NCBI GenBank assembly: GCA_019055375.1
Contig: JAHQIW010003844.1
Coordinates: 119,609-183,608, forward strand
Direction: 5' to 3'
Origin: Parelaphostrongylus tenuis
Taxonomy: Eukaryota > Nematoda > Chromadorea > Rhabditida > Metastrongylidae
DNA: 64,000 bases
In this document: one piece after another, positions 45,113 through 57,795 of the stretch
Numbering within the stretch: position 1 is the stretch's first letter
Layout of the letters: every line of letters begins with the position of its first letter
Program-made: the position numbers and the translations under genes
The notes under the pieces: model-generated
Seen by the model: only the letters and a program-made list of their open reading frames with translations
Told to the model about the DNA's origin: nothing
Database searches by the model: none

Positions 45113-45479
45113 CTCATAAGTTTTGATATTAGAGCAATAAACACCAAGTTTAACCAAAAGTAGCTGAAATTGCTTAACAACACTATTCAAAGCATCCGTC
45201 ATCTACCTGAACATATTTTTGCTTTTGTTGAACATTTTCAATTACTTCTGGTTATGAATATATACCCAGTGTTGTAGAGTGATGTGCAAAATTTTAGCAC
45301 CAGGCGGGACTAGAACCGCACCTCACTTTTTCCGGGAATGCGTACTCTATCCGTTACGCTGCTGACGCCCATTTTGCACCTCTCTCTTTCTACGTAACAA
45401 CGCATCTATATGTCAGTTAAGTCTGTCACTTCTGGTTAATAAATATGATGCTTATTGCTCTAGTACAAAATCTTATGAG
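45113..45479 (-). mobile_element. SINE-interrupted short mariner copy (right arm)
   Basis: Mirror of 43902-44268, including the SINE at 45254-45427 and its 10-bp target duplication. Confidence 0.75.
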
Positions 45480-45617
45480 AAGATCAATATAATTACTCCT
45501 TTATTTCGAGTGCTTTCGAGTGCCTTTATTTCGAGTTCTAGACCACGCTCAAATTTCAATAGATCCTTTCATTATTAATTGAGCCAACTTGTCATGTCGT
45601 CTGGTAAGGGCTCTTGT

Positions 45618-45664
45618 ACAGCCCGATACACGTGTTTCGTCCTTACAGACTCGTCACCCGTGCA
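45618..45664 (-). ncRNA. Hammerhead-type motif with C3 changed (right arm, inner)
   Basis: Mirror of 43717-43763, with the same C-to-G change at the first core position, so probably impaired. Confidence 0.6.
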
Positions 45665-46087
45665 GAACCTGTAGTCTTTCCATCTTCTCATAGACAGTTC
45701 TCTCGGGAGCCTCACAGTCCTTATAGAGTCATCGAAGACGAATGCTTTACACTCATGTCAAGTGAAATCTTTACCTAACACAGAGTGTGGCGCAATCGAT
45801 TGCTCTTTGGCTGGTACTTTTATCATAATTATGCCTTTATTTCGAGTGCTTCGTTTAGATCACGCTTAAATTTCAATAGATCCTTTCATTGTTATTTGTG
45901 TCATTATTATAAAGGTATAATTATGATAAAAGTACCAGCCAAAGAGCAATCGATTGCGCAACACTCTGTGTTAGGTGAAAATTTCACTTGACATGGAGTG
46001 TAAAACGTTCGTCTTCGATAACTCTCTATAAGAAATGTGAGGCTCCCGAGAGAACTGACTATAAAAAGATCGAAAGACGACGGGTTC

Positions 46088-46134
46088 TGCACGGCTGACG
46101 AGTCTGTAAGGACGAAACACGTGTATCGGGCTAT
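46088..46134 (+). ncRNA. Hammerhead-type ribozyme motif (right arm, outer)
   Basis: CTGACGAG at 46095-46102, stem II GUCU/GGAC with GUAA loop, GAAAC, ACGTGT and ATC ending at 46127. Intact core, mirror of 43247-43293. It lies about 520 bp upstream of the secreted-protein gene start and in the same direction, so it could only reach that mRNA if transcription begins far upstream. Confidence 0.7.
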
Positions 46135-46653
46135 ATAAGAGCCCTTACCAGATCACATGACATGTTGTCTCAAATAATAATGAAACGATGGATAGTTAGT
46201 CAATAATGGTCATGCAGTGGATCGCAGTATGCGAATATTACGTCTTGGCAAACTAAGAATTTTATGCAGCATCAAAGCTGCGAAAGCGGGAACGAAATTT
46301 AGCTACAGCATTTCAGAAATTGGCACATTCACTGATATTTCTGTTCTTGAGATATCTTCAACGTATCCTATGCTGTCCAATATTCGATGCGCGTTGAACC
46401 TCATTAGCCGAGTTTCCTGTAGTTTAGAATGACGAAACTGTCACGAAACGTTATCTAAAGACTTTTATCGAAGTTAAGCAAACTGTGGACCTCCGCAGGT
46501 CATGAAAAACTCAGTAAGCTAAGAGGGCATCGTTTTCCTCGTATTATTGTTTTCTGATGAATTTGTCATTGCCTTGTGAGTGATCTGGTACGAAAATGTC
46601 GAAGATGTTATAGTTGAGTCAACACTATTAGCTCAAAATTTTAGCAGGCAGGA

Positions 46654-48563
46654 ATGGATGTCCATGCCAGAATAGCGAGCCATCTTATCGGTCTCTTCAT
46701 ACTTTTGCTGCTGGACACAATTTCGACAGTGTTGGGATGTGGCGTTATGCCAGCAGGTCAAGGTAATGAACAAACCACCGTTACTTCGCAGTAAATACTC
46801 CCGGTCTAATCAATTTCTTACATACTAGTCAGATTGATTAAACTATCACATTTTCACTGCTCAAAAGACAGATAGACAAGACGTTTGATGAAAGGACTTT
46901 AAAACTAAAATCAAGACTTCATATAACTTCAAATGTTATATAACACTGTGGTTTAGTTTTTCATTATTCTAGAACATCTTTGAAGTTTTGTTGCAGCGCG
47001 CACTAGGTCCTTCACCGTCACTGGGTTCACTTTGCCTACTGCCATGGTTTACAGTGGAAACGCAGCAGTTGCCGCCCGGTTTCCTGGTGTTGCAAGTACC
47101 CCGGCAGGAGCTCAGGGATTTGTACAACGTCTTGTAATGCAAACAGTTAGTTTCTGCCCTACAGTTCAGGCATATTTTCCCTTTTCGCGATTTTTGAAGA
47201 GGCTTAGGATGTGAGCGCCGATTATTCGGCAATTGGAAGTCCCAATGCTTCCGTGGTTTGCACACTTGACTTAATATCATAAAATCGTTTCCAAATATGC
47301 TCTACCAAGTGGTAAAAAACACTTTTTTCAGGTCCTTGATGTTCTCGAAAAGCAAGCTCGTAATGCGTTTCTACCTGATGCTGTGATCTCAACCATTTTA
47401 GATCAACTTACTGTTAACATCGCATATGAACCACTGGAGTGCAAAAACGCTGCTAATCCAGCGGATCGACGTGAGCCTTAGACATTGAACACTGAAAATG
47501 ATCATTTTGAGCAAGAACATGACAGGCACTAGAAAAATAGAATGATTAGGTTGGTGGAACACTAACCGCGCTGCACAATTGAAATTCGTCGTTTAATATT
47601 ACCATCTTGAGAAAAATAATAAATATACTTCGTTTCAATATGCAAATTTCTCTTTACCTCTTGATGTTAGTCCCATATTATCACTTAATTGTAAGTAAGG
47701 AAAGTACGTAGAGCAAGAAGCAGATTTGAGCGATTTTATCCTGTTTAAGCTTTAAATGAGTTGTAAAGCAGAAGAGACAACTCACAACATCAAGGATTTA
47801 ACATCAGGATGAGGATTCTTTGAGCGTACAATGCATGGTGGTTCCAGAAGTCTTGTGAAGAAGAGACCTCAAAGTTTAGAAACGTAATTGAAGTTGCGCT
47901 TACCTACAACCTAAATGCTACCATGTAAGACGAGTTGAACCTCTCATTACTAAACAGGATATTATGAGGGAACTCAGTGTCAGCCATTACACTGTTTTCG
48001 CCTTCAAAATGTGCTACAGTAGTAACCATGGTCTCAGTGCGGTTTGGAATCACATATTGACAATATATTTTTTGAGAAATGTAGAAGTCAATGTATCAAA
48101 TGAAAATACGAAGGGTCTCATAGAAGAAAGGAGCTAGTAAACTAAAATGCTGCAATTCTATTCATTTTCCTTTCATAAAGAAAAACGTGTATTCCACGTC
48201 CCATAGTTTCTTGCAGTCAAGAAAGAAAACTCACCTAGCTGCAACATCGTCGGCAACACGGTGACGAGTATCTGCACTGTAATACAGAATGAGCATCAAT
48301 GTGAGGCAACAAGACCCAACGATGTAACAGTAATGCCTTTATCTGGAGCACCTTTGACAATTTCTGGAACTCTCTCGGTACGACTTGTATCTTAATCGTA
48401 TAATTCGTTTTGTAAAAAATGTATATAGACTACAAACATCATCATGGCCAATTGGTCGGATATGATCTGGCAAAATGTACTGAATCGAGCGGTCCGTATG
48501 CTGGCATCGGGTCCATTTGCATCGCACTTCTCCACGGCATTTGGCACTATCAGCGGTAACTGA
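46654..48563 (+). CDS. Nematode-type secreted protein, right-arm copy (five exons)
   Basis: Exons 46654-46762, 46997-47145, 47332-47470, 48217-48377 and 48429-48563 encode the same 230-residue protein as the left-arm gene: signal peptide MDVHARIASHLIGLFILLLL, CGVMPAGQ, the VTGFTLPTAMVYS block, FVQRLVMQT, and the C-terminal NRAVRMLASGPFASHF. I see no difference between the two copies in the exons I compared. Intergenic sequence on both sides is also duplicated, so each copy should carry its own promoter. In the two arms the genes are transcribed away from the palindrome centre. The function of the family is not known to me. Secretion is inferred from the leader and absence of another hydrophobic segment. 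Confidence 0.82.
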
Positions 48564-49570
48564 AATTGAGCATGATGTGATCGAGACAATATCTGCGTTC
48601 AACCGATATCTGTTGCCGCATGAAAACAGCAATAAATTGGCAAGTTATATGGATATTGAATAGGAAGAGTAAAGCAGTAAATTACATCATAGTGCACAAT
48701 ATGGTGGAATTGGAGTTTACACATTGCCTAAAAAGTAGATTAGTGATATGCGAATGAAACATCACAGAAAAACTTCCTTTGCTCATAAACCGTGAAAGTG
48801 CTGTTGCCTTAGTATTGACCATAAAGAAAGTGGTTGCAGAAAAATTGCAAGTATGAAAGCAATGAAAATATTGGAATAAAAACCAGAATGGGATTAACAT
48901 CTGCAGTGCGTCGAATATTTAGTTGTAGATTCAGAAAACCTACTGTCTGATAACCTCGGCAAGCTTCAGTTGTTCTTTAAAAATCTTCTTAAGTCAGACA
49001 GGAGCTTTACAACACAGTTCATTCAGACACCCGACATATCGGCAGTTTCGTCTTTAATATAACCTACACAGACTTAACGCAGTTACCAAACACCTACATT
49101 GTTCATTTTGAAAAATCACCAGACCCAAACTTCAATCGCATCAAGCACAAGATGAACTATCAACATACCCACTGTTTTTACGTCTGCTTGTGAGTTGTTG
49201 AAGTAAAGGCCAGCGCACAGAGATTGCATGGACTTGTAATATATCTCCTCAATTATAACAACACTCCTTTTCTTGATTTGAAACATGTACTAGGTTAGTA
49301 CTTCTTTTTCCTCAGAATCTGATGGCTAACGTTGGCGGCAACGCCTTCGTCAGTGCTTTACTTAGAGTTATAGTAGAGTGAGCACCGGTCTTGTGTGACA
49401 CAATGGAAATTGGAAATAACATAATAATTCGATAGTGAACCACAGTCATGCTGATAGACATTGCGCATTGGATGATCAAACACAATTCTTTTGATTGAAC
49501 CACTTTCACCGATGGTCTGATGTTATAGATATACCCAATGATGTGGAGTAATGTGCCATATGAACTACCT

Positions 49571-49731
49571 TACGCAAACAGTTGACGGTTGGTTGCTGAC
49601 AGATAGATGCGTTGTAACGTAGCAAGAGTGGCGGGCTAAACGGGCGTCGGTAGTGCAACGCTCTCGTTTAGGGTGAATTGCGAATTCGAGTATTGCCTAG
49701 CGCAAAAGCTTTCGCAGATCACTTTACATTA
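49571..49731 (+). mobile_element. tRNA-derived SINE (family S6), right arm
   Basis: Mirror of 39650-39810, read on the plus strand with GGGCGTCGGTAGTGCAACGC and GCAAAAGCTTTCGCAGATC. Confidence 0.65.
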
Positions 49732-50452
49732 CTTTTATATCCATGACAGAAATGTTGATCCGGAATCTCTAGTGATCATTTAGCAGTCACTCTGTTGATA
49801 GATCCACCAGTGGTCGCGTCGCCGCCTCGTTCTGCTATGAAGTGATGCGCTTGCAGTGGGCCGAATCTGGAAAAAAAGAACTCTGAGCGGTATTAATTGA
49901 CTGGCATGCTCCATGGCGCTCTGCGTCTTTGCCAGTTCGTTTACTCCGGGCATGTGAGATGTGCGTGAGACCGACCTTTCCACATACTGCGTCTCTACTC
50001 TCTCCACGATCAGTATATAAGGAGTGGACTGATCAGTCGACTCGTTCCTTCCCACACCTGAACTCATCGCTTCCGACTATTCTTTGACTGCATCGGTCAA
50101 AAGCAATCACTATTTTGCTTCCACTATTTTCTCGATCTATTGAGGAAGGTCTCGGCAACTTTTGCTTTCTCTTCATATCTTGTTGACACACTGATTTAGA
50201 TACCCTTAAAATTGTCTTTTCTACATTCGATGGCAGCGGTGTGTTGATTCTGTGTTGTTGTATAGTTTATATGGTTTGCCGATCCAAGGTTGCGATTTAG
50301 CGATGGAGCAAATCCTAAAGACATAGCAGAAACACAGCGATTTTACACATCAGAAATTTTTTGCTACATGGTACTTTCTGAAAAATCACCATGTTCATCG
50401 TGTTGTCGATATCCGTTCATAGACATATTGCCCACTGAAAATACTAGGTCCC

Positions 50453-51023
50453 CTCATAAGTTTTCTCATTAGAGCAACAAACACCAAATTAACGAAAAGT
50501 TAAAACTGCTTGACAACACTATTCAAAGTATGGGTCATCTGTCTGATCACATTTCTGCTATCTTTCAGGCAACAAATCTTTACCACACTCATGGAATTTG
50601 TCATCCTTAGATTCAAATAAGCTTCCCAACCTTCTACGCAAATGACTGATGTCTTGGGCTTTCTTTTGCTGAGGAAGTACTCTAGCGGCCGGAAGAGGTA
50701 ACAGTCAGACGGCGACAAGTCAGGACTGTACGGCGGATGATCCGACATCTCCAATCCCAGTTCGGTTGACTTCTTCTTCGTCACTTTGACGGCATTCAGC
50801 CTTGCGTTGTCTCGAAGCAGGATGAGATTGTAGCGTGTTTGGTCGAATTTGGTACCAATAGAAATCTCAGAAAACTGTGGACAAAGCAGCATTGATTCGT
50901 TGCTAGAGATATCACAAATCTGTTCAAACTGATGGCGCGTACTTGGAGTTGTTTTGATGAGCATTTTGAATACTTCTGGTCAAAAAATATGGTGCCTATT
51001 GCTCTAGTACCAAAACTTACGAG
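50453..51023 (-). mobile_element. Internally deleted mariner element (right arm)
   Basis: Mirror of 38358-38928, with the same transposase C-terminal frame (50964-50500) ending NSVVKQF and the same terminal repeats. The frame is identical to that of the left-arm copy. Confidence 0.8.
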
Positions 51024-51875
51024 AAGATCGATCGAGTTTTGCGTAATCTCACAAAAGATATGGTCCCTGATGTGAGTAACCTGCCACTAGCGATTGCTCT
51101 GTACTTTGAGATGTTGCTATGTATCATTCTATTGCAAGTCACTTGTGTTCTAACTCCAGGCTGTGATTGTATTAGAACATTTATCGTGGAAGCATGAAAC
51201 CTTAGCGCTTGTTCGATGTAGAATACAAATAGCGTATTCTCCCCATACATCGGTCACACAGTACCCAGTGATCCAAACGACTTTACACAAATTTTACTTA
51301 GCTAGAAACCAAGATGACTTATGCACATCCTATGTAAATTAGACATTATGTCTATCATTTGGATGTGCTTTTGATCTAGCAATCTATATCACCGACAGGC
51401 ATTTCATAATCACTTGCTGCCTAGATTCCGTAAGTGCTAGATTTGATCATCTAGTCATGCATGGTAGATTCATCTGTTAACTAGCATAGCAACATTTCTT
51501 CTAATTTCATCCTGCGACTTTCCAACAATTATATATCGTGTTTGCTCCGCGTTGTATTAGACTTTGTCTTCTTGCTCTCTTTCCATGTAAGTTAAGCCAA
51601 TTTTTGTGAGCAGATTTTGTTCTGACTGATTTTGAATACGGTGAGGTTTAACTGCTTAGGTTACAAACATGAAACAGATAAAAGGCTCACCTACAAAATC
51701 TGTTGAGCAAATTGAAATCCACTCTGTGCGATCATTCTTCCAATCTGGCTTTCCTAATGGTTTTGTTCAATCATTCTGAACAGTAGTTATAAATATTCAT
51801 AATTTCCTATCGTCATTCGAAATTCCTGTTCAGGTTATCATCACTACTATAATCTGTTGATAGATCTTTGTGTTA

Positions 51876-52721
51876 GCCGGCGACAAATGAATATTGTCCC
51901 CATTTGCTGAACAAGAATTCATTTCAGAACTGTTAGTAACAATTCAAAAGCTCAAATCTCTGGCTAAAGCCGCCGTACATGGCTGATTTTTCAAGCTATC
52001 CCTTTATAAGGATGTAGAATCCGAAATGAAATTATGTTTCACATCCGCCGTGAGCCTTCATTTTCATCACGTTTATAATTCGCCGGAAGCAGTATAGGCA
52101 TATGAGCGTACAGACAAAATGTCGTAGTATCTGCATCAAATGTTTTATTCGGAGTTTCTTTCAAAGCGGAGAAAAAATTCTCAATTGAAGAACAAGTTGT
52201 ACCCCACATGTCAAACGCGATCGATCCCCCTCGCAGATTGACCGGTAAACAAGCCGCCGGATATGTGAAGCTCAATCTTCTTTTATCTACTACACCACAG
52301 CGAAACTGTCTTTCTACAAAATAAGCATGCTTTTGAATAACTGAAACTTACGCTATCGAATGATTATTGGTAGTGCAAAGAAAGAGATCTGTCCGGGAAG
52401 TTGTGAAGTACAAATATTTTCTTTTCCCTTAAGCACTATCAGAATATCAGAAGAGCTTTTTCAATAAGCAACCACATTTCTGAGCTCTTCGAGACTTGTG
52501 CGATCGACAGAATCTAGCAGTTTAAGAAAGCACTTTTGTCTAGCGTAATACAAGCGAGATAAGAAAAGAGAACGAGTGGTCGTTTAAAACATAATTTTTT
52601 TGGAAAATCGGATACGTGCGACTTTAGCAAAAGATTGAATCTTTGAATGATCACTAAGACTCCTATGAAAAATTCTTGTCCAGCGAATGAGGTCAAATTT
52701 TCATTTGTCGCCTTCTAACCG
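51876..52721 (-). mobile_element. Repeat Y, complete copy (right arm)
   Basis: Mirror of 36660-37505 with the same GGCGACAAATG termini and long inverted ends. Confidence 0.7.
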
Positions 52722-52860
52722 GAAAGTGCACTATTTCTCATCATTATTTTTCCACTGCGCCTGGATTAATAGCTAAAAAGTCGCAAGTAACTGAAAAGAG
52801 CCAAATGACAGCTGTAAAAGTATACTGAAATTGTTAGATGACTCCATACAAATCTTCTCA

Positions 52861-52996
52861 CCTATTCGATGTAGTAGCGAAGGATCCCAGCTAATTCAGT
52901 GGTAAGCACACGTTTTCGGAATGTGAGATGAGGGTTCAGTTTCGGCCCTAACTTCGAAGTCTTGCACATTGCACAACACTCTCGAGTATAAAATTC
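52861..52996 (+). mobile_element. tRNA-derived SINE (S6-like), right arm
   Basis: Mirror of the 36385-36520 copy, with CAGTGGTAAGCACACGTTTT, GAGGGTTCAGTTTCGGCC (B-box region) and TTGCACATTGCACAACACTC. Confidence 0.45.
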
Positions 52997-55118
52997 CAAT
53001 AACATGACACTCTTATAAATTGTAAAATAAAGTACAATCGAGATTGCTCAGAAACACTGATGATGTATGTGAACTACGTTCAATGAATTTCGTAGCTAAT
53101 TCCTTCTCAGCCCTCGAACGGTAACTCAAAAGGTTCTTAGATTATCCATTAGATACAAAATCTTCCATTGCGTTGGATATAGCCTTCAGTGAGCTGAGAG
53201 GCTTTATTCCTAAAAGGATACGACCGCAAAACATTGATCAGCGCTTAGTGGTGCTATGACAGTGTTCTAAAGCCCAAAGACAGTGCTTGGTTATTGTATA
53301 AACGCTACTACTTTTCGTCTTTGTAAGCTTAGAAAAGGCAATTTTTTTGAATTCTGAATAAGCTTGTTTGGAAGATTCCAAAGAATTGCGGATCATCGAA
53401 AGTGAAGGAGTGAGGGGAAAAAGCAAACCTTGGATCAGAACCAAAACGGTGTATTTCTCCACATTTTTGGCCAGTTCCTTGCTTGATCACCTTACTCTGC
53501 ACTGGTGATAAACCGTATTAAGATCTTAATGTTCCTCAGCGAGTTAACCTTCTAAGAACCCTTCGCTTTCCCACGAAACGCGACTTCCCCTGTGCATGCT
53601 TGTTCACCTGCCTGCCTGCTCCCCCACGAGATGCCACACCGCCATTACAATACCTGAGTGAGACTTGACGTCGTGCGGTGCAAAACAAAATGCTTCTCAT
53701 TTCCCTTGAATTGATAACTGTGGTTGCTACCTAGATAACCTTTTGATAACGATATGCACTGGTTTTAAAACCGTATAAAATCTTATTCATGGCATATCAT
53801 CACTGGTGAGGTCTACAATTTCATGTTCAAATTTGCTGTTTCGACTGAGAGTACATGAGTTATCAGCTTTAGCATGTCACTTTTTCAGATGGTTGATAGC
53901 TCTAATGATCATACTGAAAATTAGTGCTCCTCAACGAGTTTTTCTAATATGAGAAGCTTGCGTTTATTGCATTCTAAAGATCACATATAAACTCCAGGCT
54001 TGCATCTGAGTGGTTTTTTGAATAAAATTTTTTCATACTTTCTGGTCCTCCATTTCTGCTATTCTTAGTTCTATTTGAATTTTTACTCAAAAAATTCGAA
54101 AAATACAAACGATTTAGTATTGTGGTATCAACTTACAGCAATCCATTTGTGCTGCCACTTTTTGAATTCTTCGCGTTTAACATTCTTTGAGCACAGAACA
54201 ATTCAAAACAAGATTGACTATTTGGCTTTTTGTCCTACTCTGTTAGAAACAAAGACGTTTTCACTAGTTCCTCGTTACTTCTTTTTAACTAACTTTTCGT
54301 CGCCTCGAAATAATGTTCTTGTTATTTGTTTCAAAATTTGTGCATTCTATGCTATCTGGCGATACTCTACTGATATTTATCTATATTCTAGCGATATTTT
54401 CCCGACATTCATGTCAATGTTGCAAAAAAACCTGATTTCATTATCGCTCTGAAGTGTTAACGCATTGAGCGGTTAGATTTCATGAATGAGATATTTACCA
54501 CTATATTTGTCAACGTTAAGACGAAGCGGTAGTCGGAGTTTGCTCAATATCGTTCTTCAGTTAGTTTGGCGACCAACGCCGTATAACTTTGGCGATGTAT
54601 AGAGCTTATACTGGAGCAGCTTCAATTCATGAAGACAAACGAACTCGACATGAACATCATCATTCACATCACATTAGCACCATCGTATCCATTTGTATCT
54701 TATGGACTGACGTGTAAAATCGCCTGGTCATTTTAATCATTTCCTATCATCTTAGCTTATTGTATCCGAGTGTGCCTTGAGTTGAAGGCCCGATTTCTGT
54801 CTTCAAAAGCGAGGCTCCAATCATTCACTGACTGAACGTTCATGAACATGAACAGTCATGTGAGGTTGCTGATGATAATCATGAAAGAAACTTATACAAG
54901 CAAATACTGGCTTCACGACTTTCGTCTTTCTCACTCTATTCTTGTTACTGCAACCTGATGTGTGATTATCAAGAAAGCACGCAATCCACCTCACCTTCTG
55001 TGCTTTCCAAAAACTCTATACTAACTTCCTTATTAAGTAGTGTTAGCGTGATCTTCGTAGTATCTTCTCCGTGCATCTTGCCTAAATTTTTCGCTGTGAC
55101 TTAATCCTTTGCTGACAC

Positions 55119-55481
55119 CAGCATTGTTGAAATGGTCTACAACGATGGTTAGAACGTGCGCCTGCTGTAGAAATTGATAAGGAAACCTAACGGACCCATT
55201 TTTCAAGCAACCATGTTGGCATTATAACTATGGTCTGCGACGATGGATCGGAACGTGGCCACCGCCGAAGGCTACTAATGAAAGCTACACAGATTTTCAA
55301 CCAAATATGACCAAAGTTAAGATTGTGCTTTTAGTCTGCAGCGATGGATATCAGGCCGTGATATCACCCCGAATGTAACAGTGGACGAAGCTACACGGAC
55401 TCCCCACTAAACGCAGCAAGGGTAATTATTTCACTTTTGGTCTGCAGCGACGGATCAGACCGTAACCGCCGTCGAAGTCAG
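55119..55481 (-). repeat. Tandem repeat, four ~100-bp units (right arm)
   Basis: Mirror of 33900-34262: GGTCTGCGACGATGGAT, GTCTGCAGCGATGGATAT and GGTCTGCAGCGACGGAT landmarks. Confidence 0.75.
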
Positions 55482-56104
55482 TAATATAAAAAACTATGCA
55501 GACTGTTACACCGAAGTAACGTAAGCAATGTTTGATGGAAAATTTTATTTGTTGATATGAATCTGTGGAATTTTTAAAGTACATAATTAATGATAAATTT
55601 CAGGATCCGAGGTAATGGTTGCAAGTGGAAATCGCGTGATCAGGTGTCACTACGCACCACCTGAAGCTAGGCCTTTTTCACATGAGGATAGTACTTTCCT
55701 TTCCTACGCAAGGCCCTGTGCGCGTTGACCCTCAATGGTGTAATGGAAGATTCAAGAAGATGAAAGCAAGAGGTGAGTGCATGGAAGAAAAACTGTTTCA
55801 CCTGCTAACCAGACTGTTCATCACGCATTTTTGTGCAGATGTAATAACAGCGTCTGACTGACCACAGTAATCGATCTTATGTGATTCGCTTCGTCTCGTT
55901 TTGCAGGTGTTTCGATGTGAGATCACTCATTGAAATGTGGTCATCTACCGATCGGTCAGTAGCGATGGCAAATCGCGCTGCGACGTAAGGGCTATAGGTG
56001 CGAATCAAGCAGACGACATCTCTGATAACTAACCATTTGTCCCATCAGTGAAAAGACGCACATCTCAGCCGTCGTGGTATTGATCTTTGCATCACGCCAA
56101 CAAT

Positions 56105-56195
56105 CTACGTTTGAACAACTATAATATATAGATGTATATATGTTTATACTCACGCACGGAGGTGTATGCATATGTGTATACATATGCATATAATA
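56105..56195 (+). repeat. TATATG/CATATG-type microsatellite
   Basis: Imperfect ATGTATAT and ATACATATGC units. Similar tracts lie at 56370-56450. Confidence 0.75.
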
Positions 56196-56254
56196 AATCT
56201 TCATTTTATTTGAGCGCCTATTGCGGTGGTATGGTGTTGTAATGAAACCAATAA

Positions 56255-56365
56255 GGTGGAGTGGTCTGCAAAAGCATTTGCTTCAACTGAGATTCGAACC
56301 CAAATTCACCTATTCAGGGAAAGCATAGTGAACCGTTGCATTACCGACTCTCTCTTTTTACTGCG
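56255..56365 (-). mobile_element. tRNA-derived SINE (family S6), minus copy between microsatellites
   Basis: GGAGTGGTCTGCAAAAGCAT, GAGATTCGAACCCAAATTCA (B-box region), CCGTTGCATTACCGACTCTC. Microsatellite tracts lie directly on both sides. Confidence 0.6.
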
Positions 56366-56369
56366 TCAG

Positions 56370-56450
56370 CTGAGATATATATTTATGTATATGTATGTAC
56401 ATATATGCATATTTGTATATGTATGTTCACATATAAACATCCAACGTCAG
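56370..56450 (+). repeat. ATGTAT-type microsatellite
   Basis: Imperfect TATATTTATG and TATGTATGTACATATATGCA units. Confidence 0.75.
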
Positions 56451-56544
56451 CTAAAAGGAGAAAGTGTGATCGTAACTGAGCACACTGTTGAGATAACCGA
56501 AACATGATGATCACCGTTGACATGTCATCTCACTTTACTAACGG

Positions 56545-56900
56545 GGTATTCTGCGACACACGTGGTCGATCAATCTATAGTTGATGGATCGATCCCGCTC
56601 AAGGCTTGGCAAGCACTACTTCATACTTTGTCTCAGTGTTTAGCAGTATTTTTTTCCAACCCCTCCCTCGAAAGCTCTTCATGATCACCTGAGGGCGCCT
56701 TCGCTCGGCCATGTTCGAGATCGCTAGAGCTGAGTGACCAATATTTTACGACATTCACGAAAAGGTGAAACCTTCAAGCAACAGTCAAAAAGCACGGGAA
56801 ATGTTTGAAGACCGTGGCAATGATAAATGCGAACGAATAAACCGAATGCTGGAAGTTCTGGGATCCACATAATAAAGTGTGGAAATGGATCGTATAAAAT
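56545..56900 (+). mobile_element. SINE S2-like head and flanking dispersed repeat
   Basis: CACACGTGGTCGATCAATC and GATCGATCCCGCTC match the S2 head at 26395. 56735-56870 resembles 19015-19440 (ACGACATTCACGAAAA versus ACGTCATTCACGAAAA; GAATGCTGGAAGTTCTGG versus GAATGCTAGAAGTACTGG), so it is part of a dispersed repeat and not a gene. Confidence 0.45.
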
Positions 56901-56904
56901 ACAA

Positions 56905-57795
56905 TATGAAAAACACCTCCGTTTTTTCTAAACTAGCTTCTAATTGTATATAACTTGCTTCCTCGCACAGAATTTCCGAGCATAGTAATAGGCGAACAGT
57001 TCGGAGTTCACCACGATGCTTGTTGGATTTGTCTTCATTCAAGAACATGTACTGGCTTGATGTGTGACGAACTGTTTAGAAAAGTCTTTTATGAATGGCG
57101 AACATCATGACAAGCATCCATATAGCGTAAGTACAGGTTTATGCGTCGATTCGTGAAATATGAAATTTTTTTACTCTAGAAGCTGTTCTTTCTCCGTATG
57201 GTCTTTTACATTTTCTAAAGGATTATGCAACAGGTCTGCCCAAAGATACAACATACTCTTCACTCACTCTTGATCTTCACCAAGGAGAATTTACTTTGTC
57301 AGAACACAGCGATAATCATTATGCGCCGTACTGCACGAAACGGATCCTATCCAATTTTTTTCTGTTCTCAAGGTCGCTGTTTTATCTTCTTTCAATATAA
57401 GATGCCGTGAATACGTTTCAAGTCTGATACGCTTTGGTATCATTTTGTATGGTCTACTTCTCATTATGGTGAACTGATTATCTGTTCGTGGTGCAAAATC
57501 TCTAGTAGTCATCGATCCTTCTATGCAACCTAGGAGTAGGATTTATTGATGTATCCAATTTTTTGTGTGTATGGAAGGCCGTTAGGTTTCTCTATCGAGT
57601 TTGTCGAGCTAACAGGGAGTGTTTTCTTACGTGAAAAGATTAGAGTGATTGTAGTGGCTTCTTCTTTATTGAAATTGTGATTTTTCATTCCCTTCAAGTG
57701 ACTATCATAACACCGATGAAAAATGCATACTATAGGTCTCATCCTGTCTTTCTGTTGAAGAGGTTGCAATTTGAAAGTATGTGTAAATGTGGTGA
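56905..57795. other. No recognisable gene
   Basis: AT-rich. No domain, repeat partner or RNA motif identified. Confidence 0.4.

Larger units (their letters stand above)
45578..46176 (-). repeat. Nested hammerhead palindrome (right arm)
   Basis: Mirror of 43205-43803. Because each arm contains this palindrome, four hammerhead motifs lie within 2.9 kb around the centre of the giant repeat. Confidence 0.85.
45084..55869 (-). repeat. Right arm of giant inverted repeat
   Basis: Mirror of 33514-44297. It carries in reverse order the SINE-interrupted mariner copy (45113-45479), nested hammerhead palindrome (45578-46176), secreted-protein gene (46654-48563), S6 SINE (49571-49731), mariner relic (50453-51023), Repeat Y (51876-52721), S6-like SINE (52861-52996) and the ~100-bp tandem repeat (55119-55481). 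The outer end is at about 55869, where ACCACAGTA pairs with TACTGCGGT of the left arm. Confidence 0.95.

Noticed and set aside
33514..55869. CRISPR array, prophage or operon structures
   Set aside because: No short regularly spaced direct repeats and no bacterial gene layout; the repeats are eukaryotic transposons and a palindrome.
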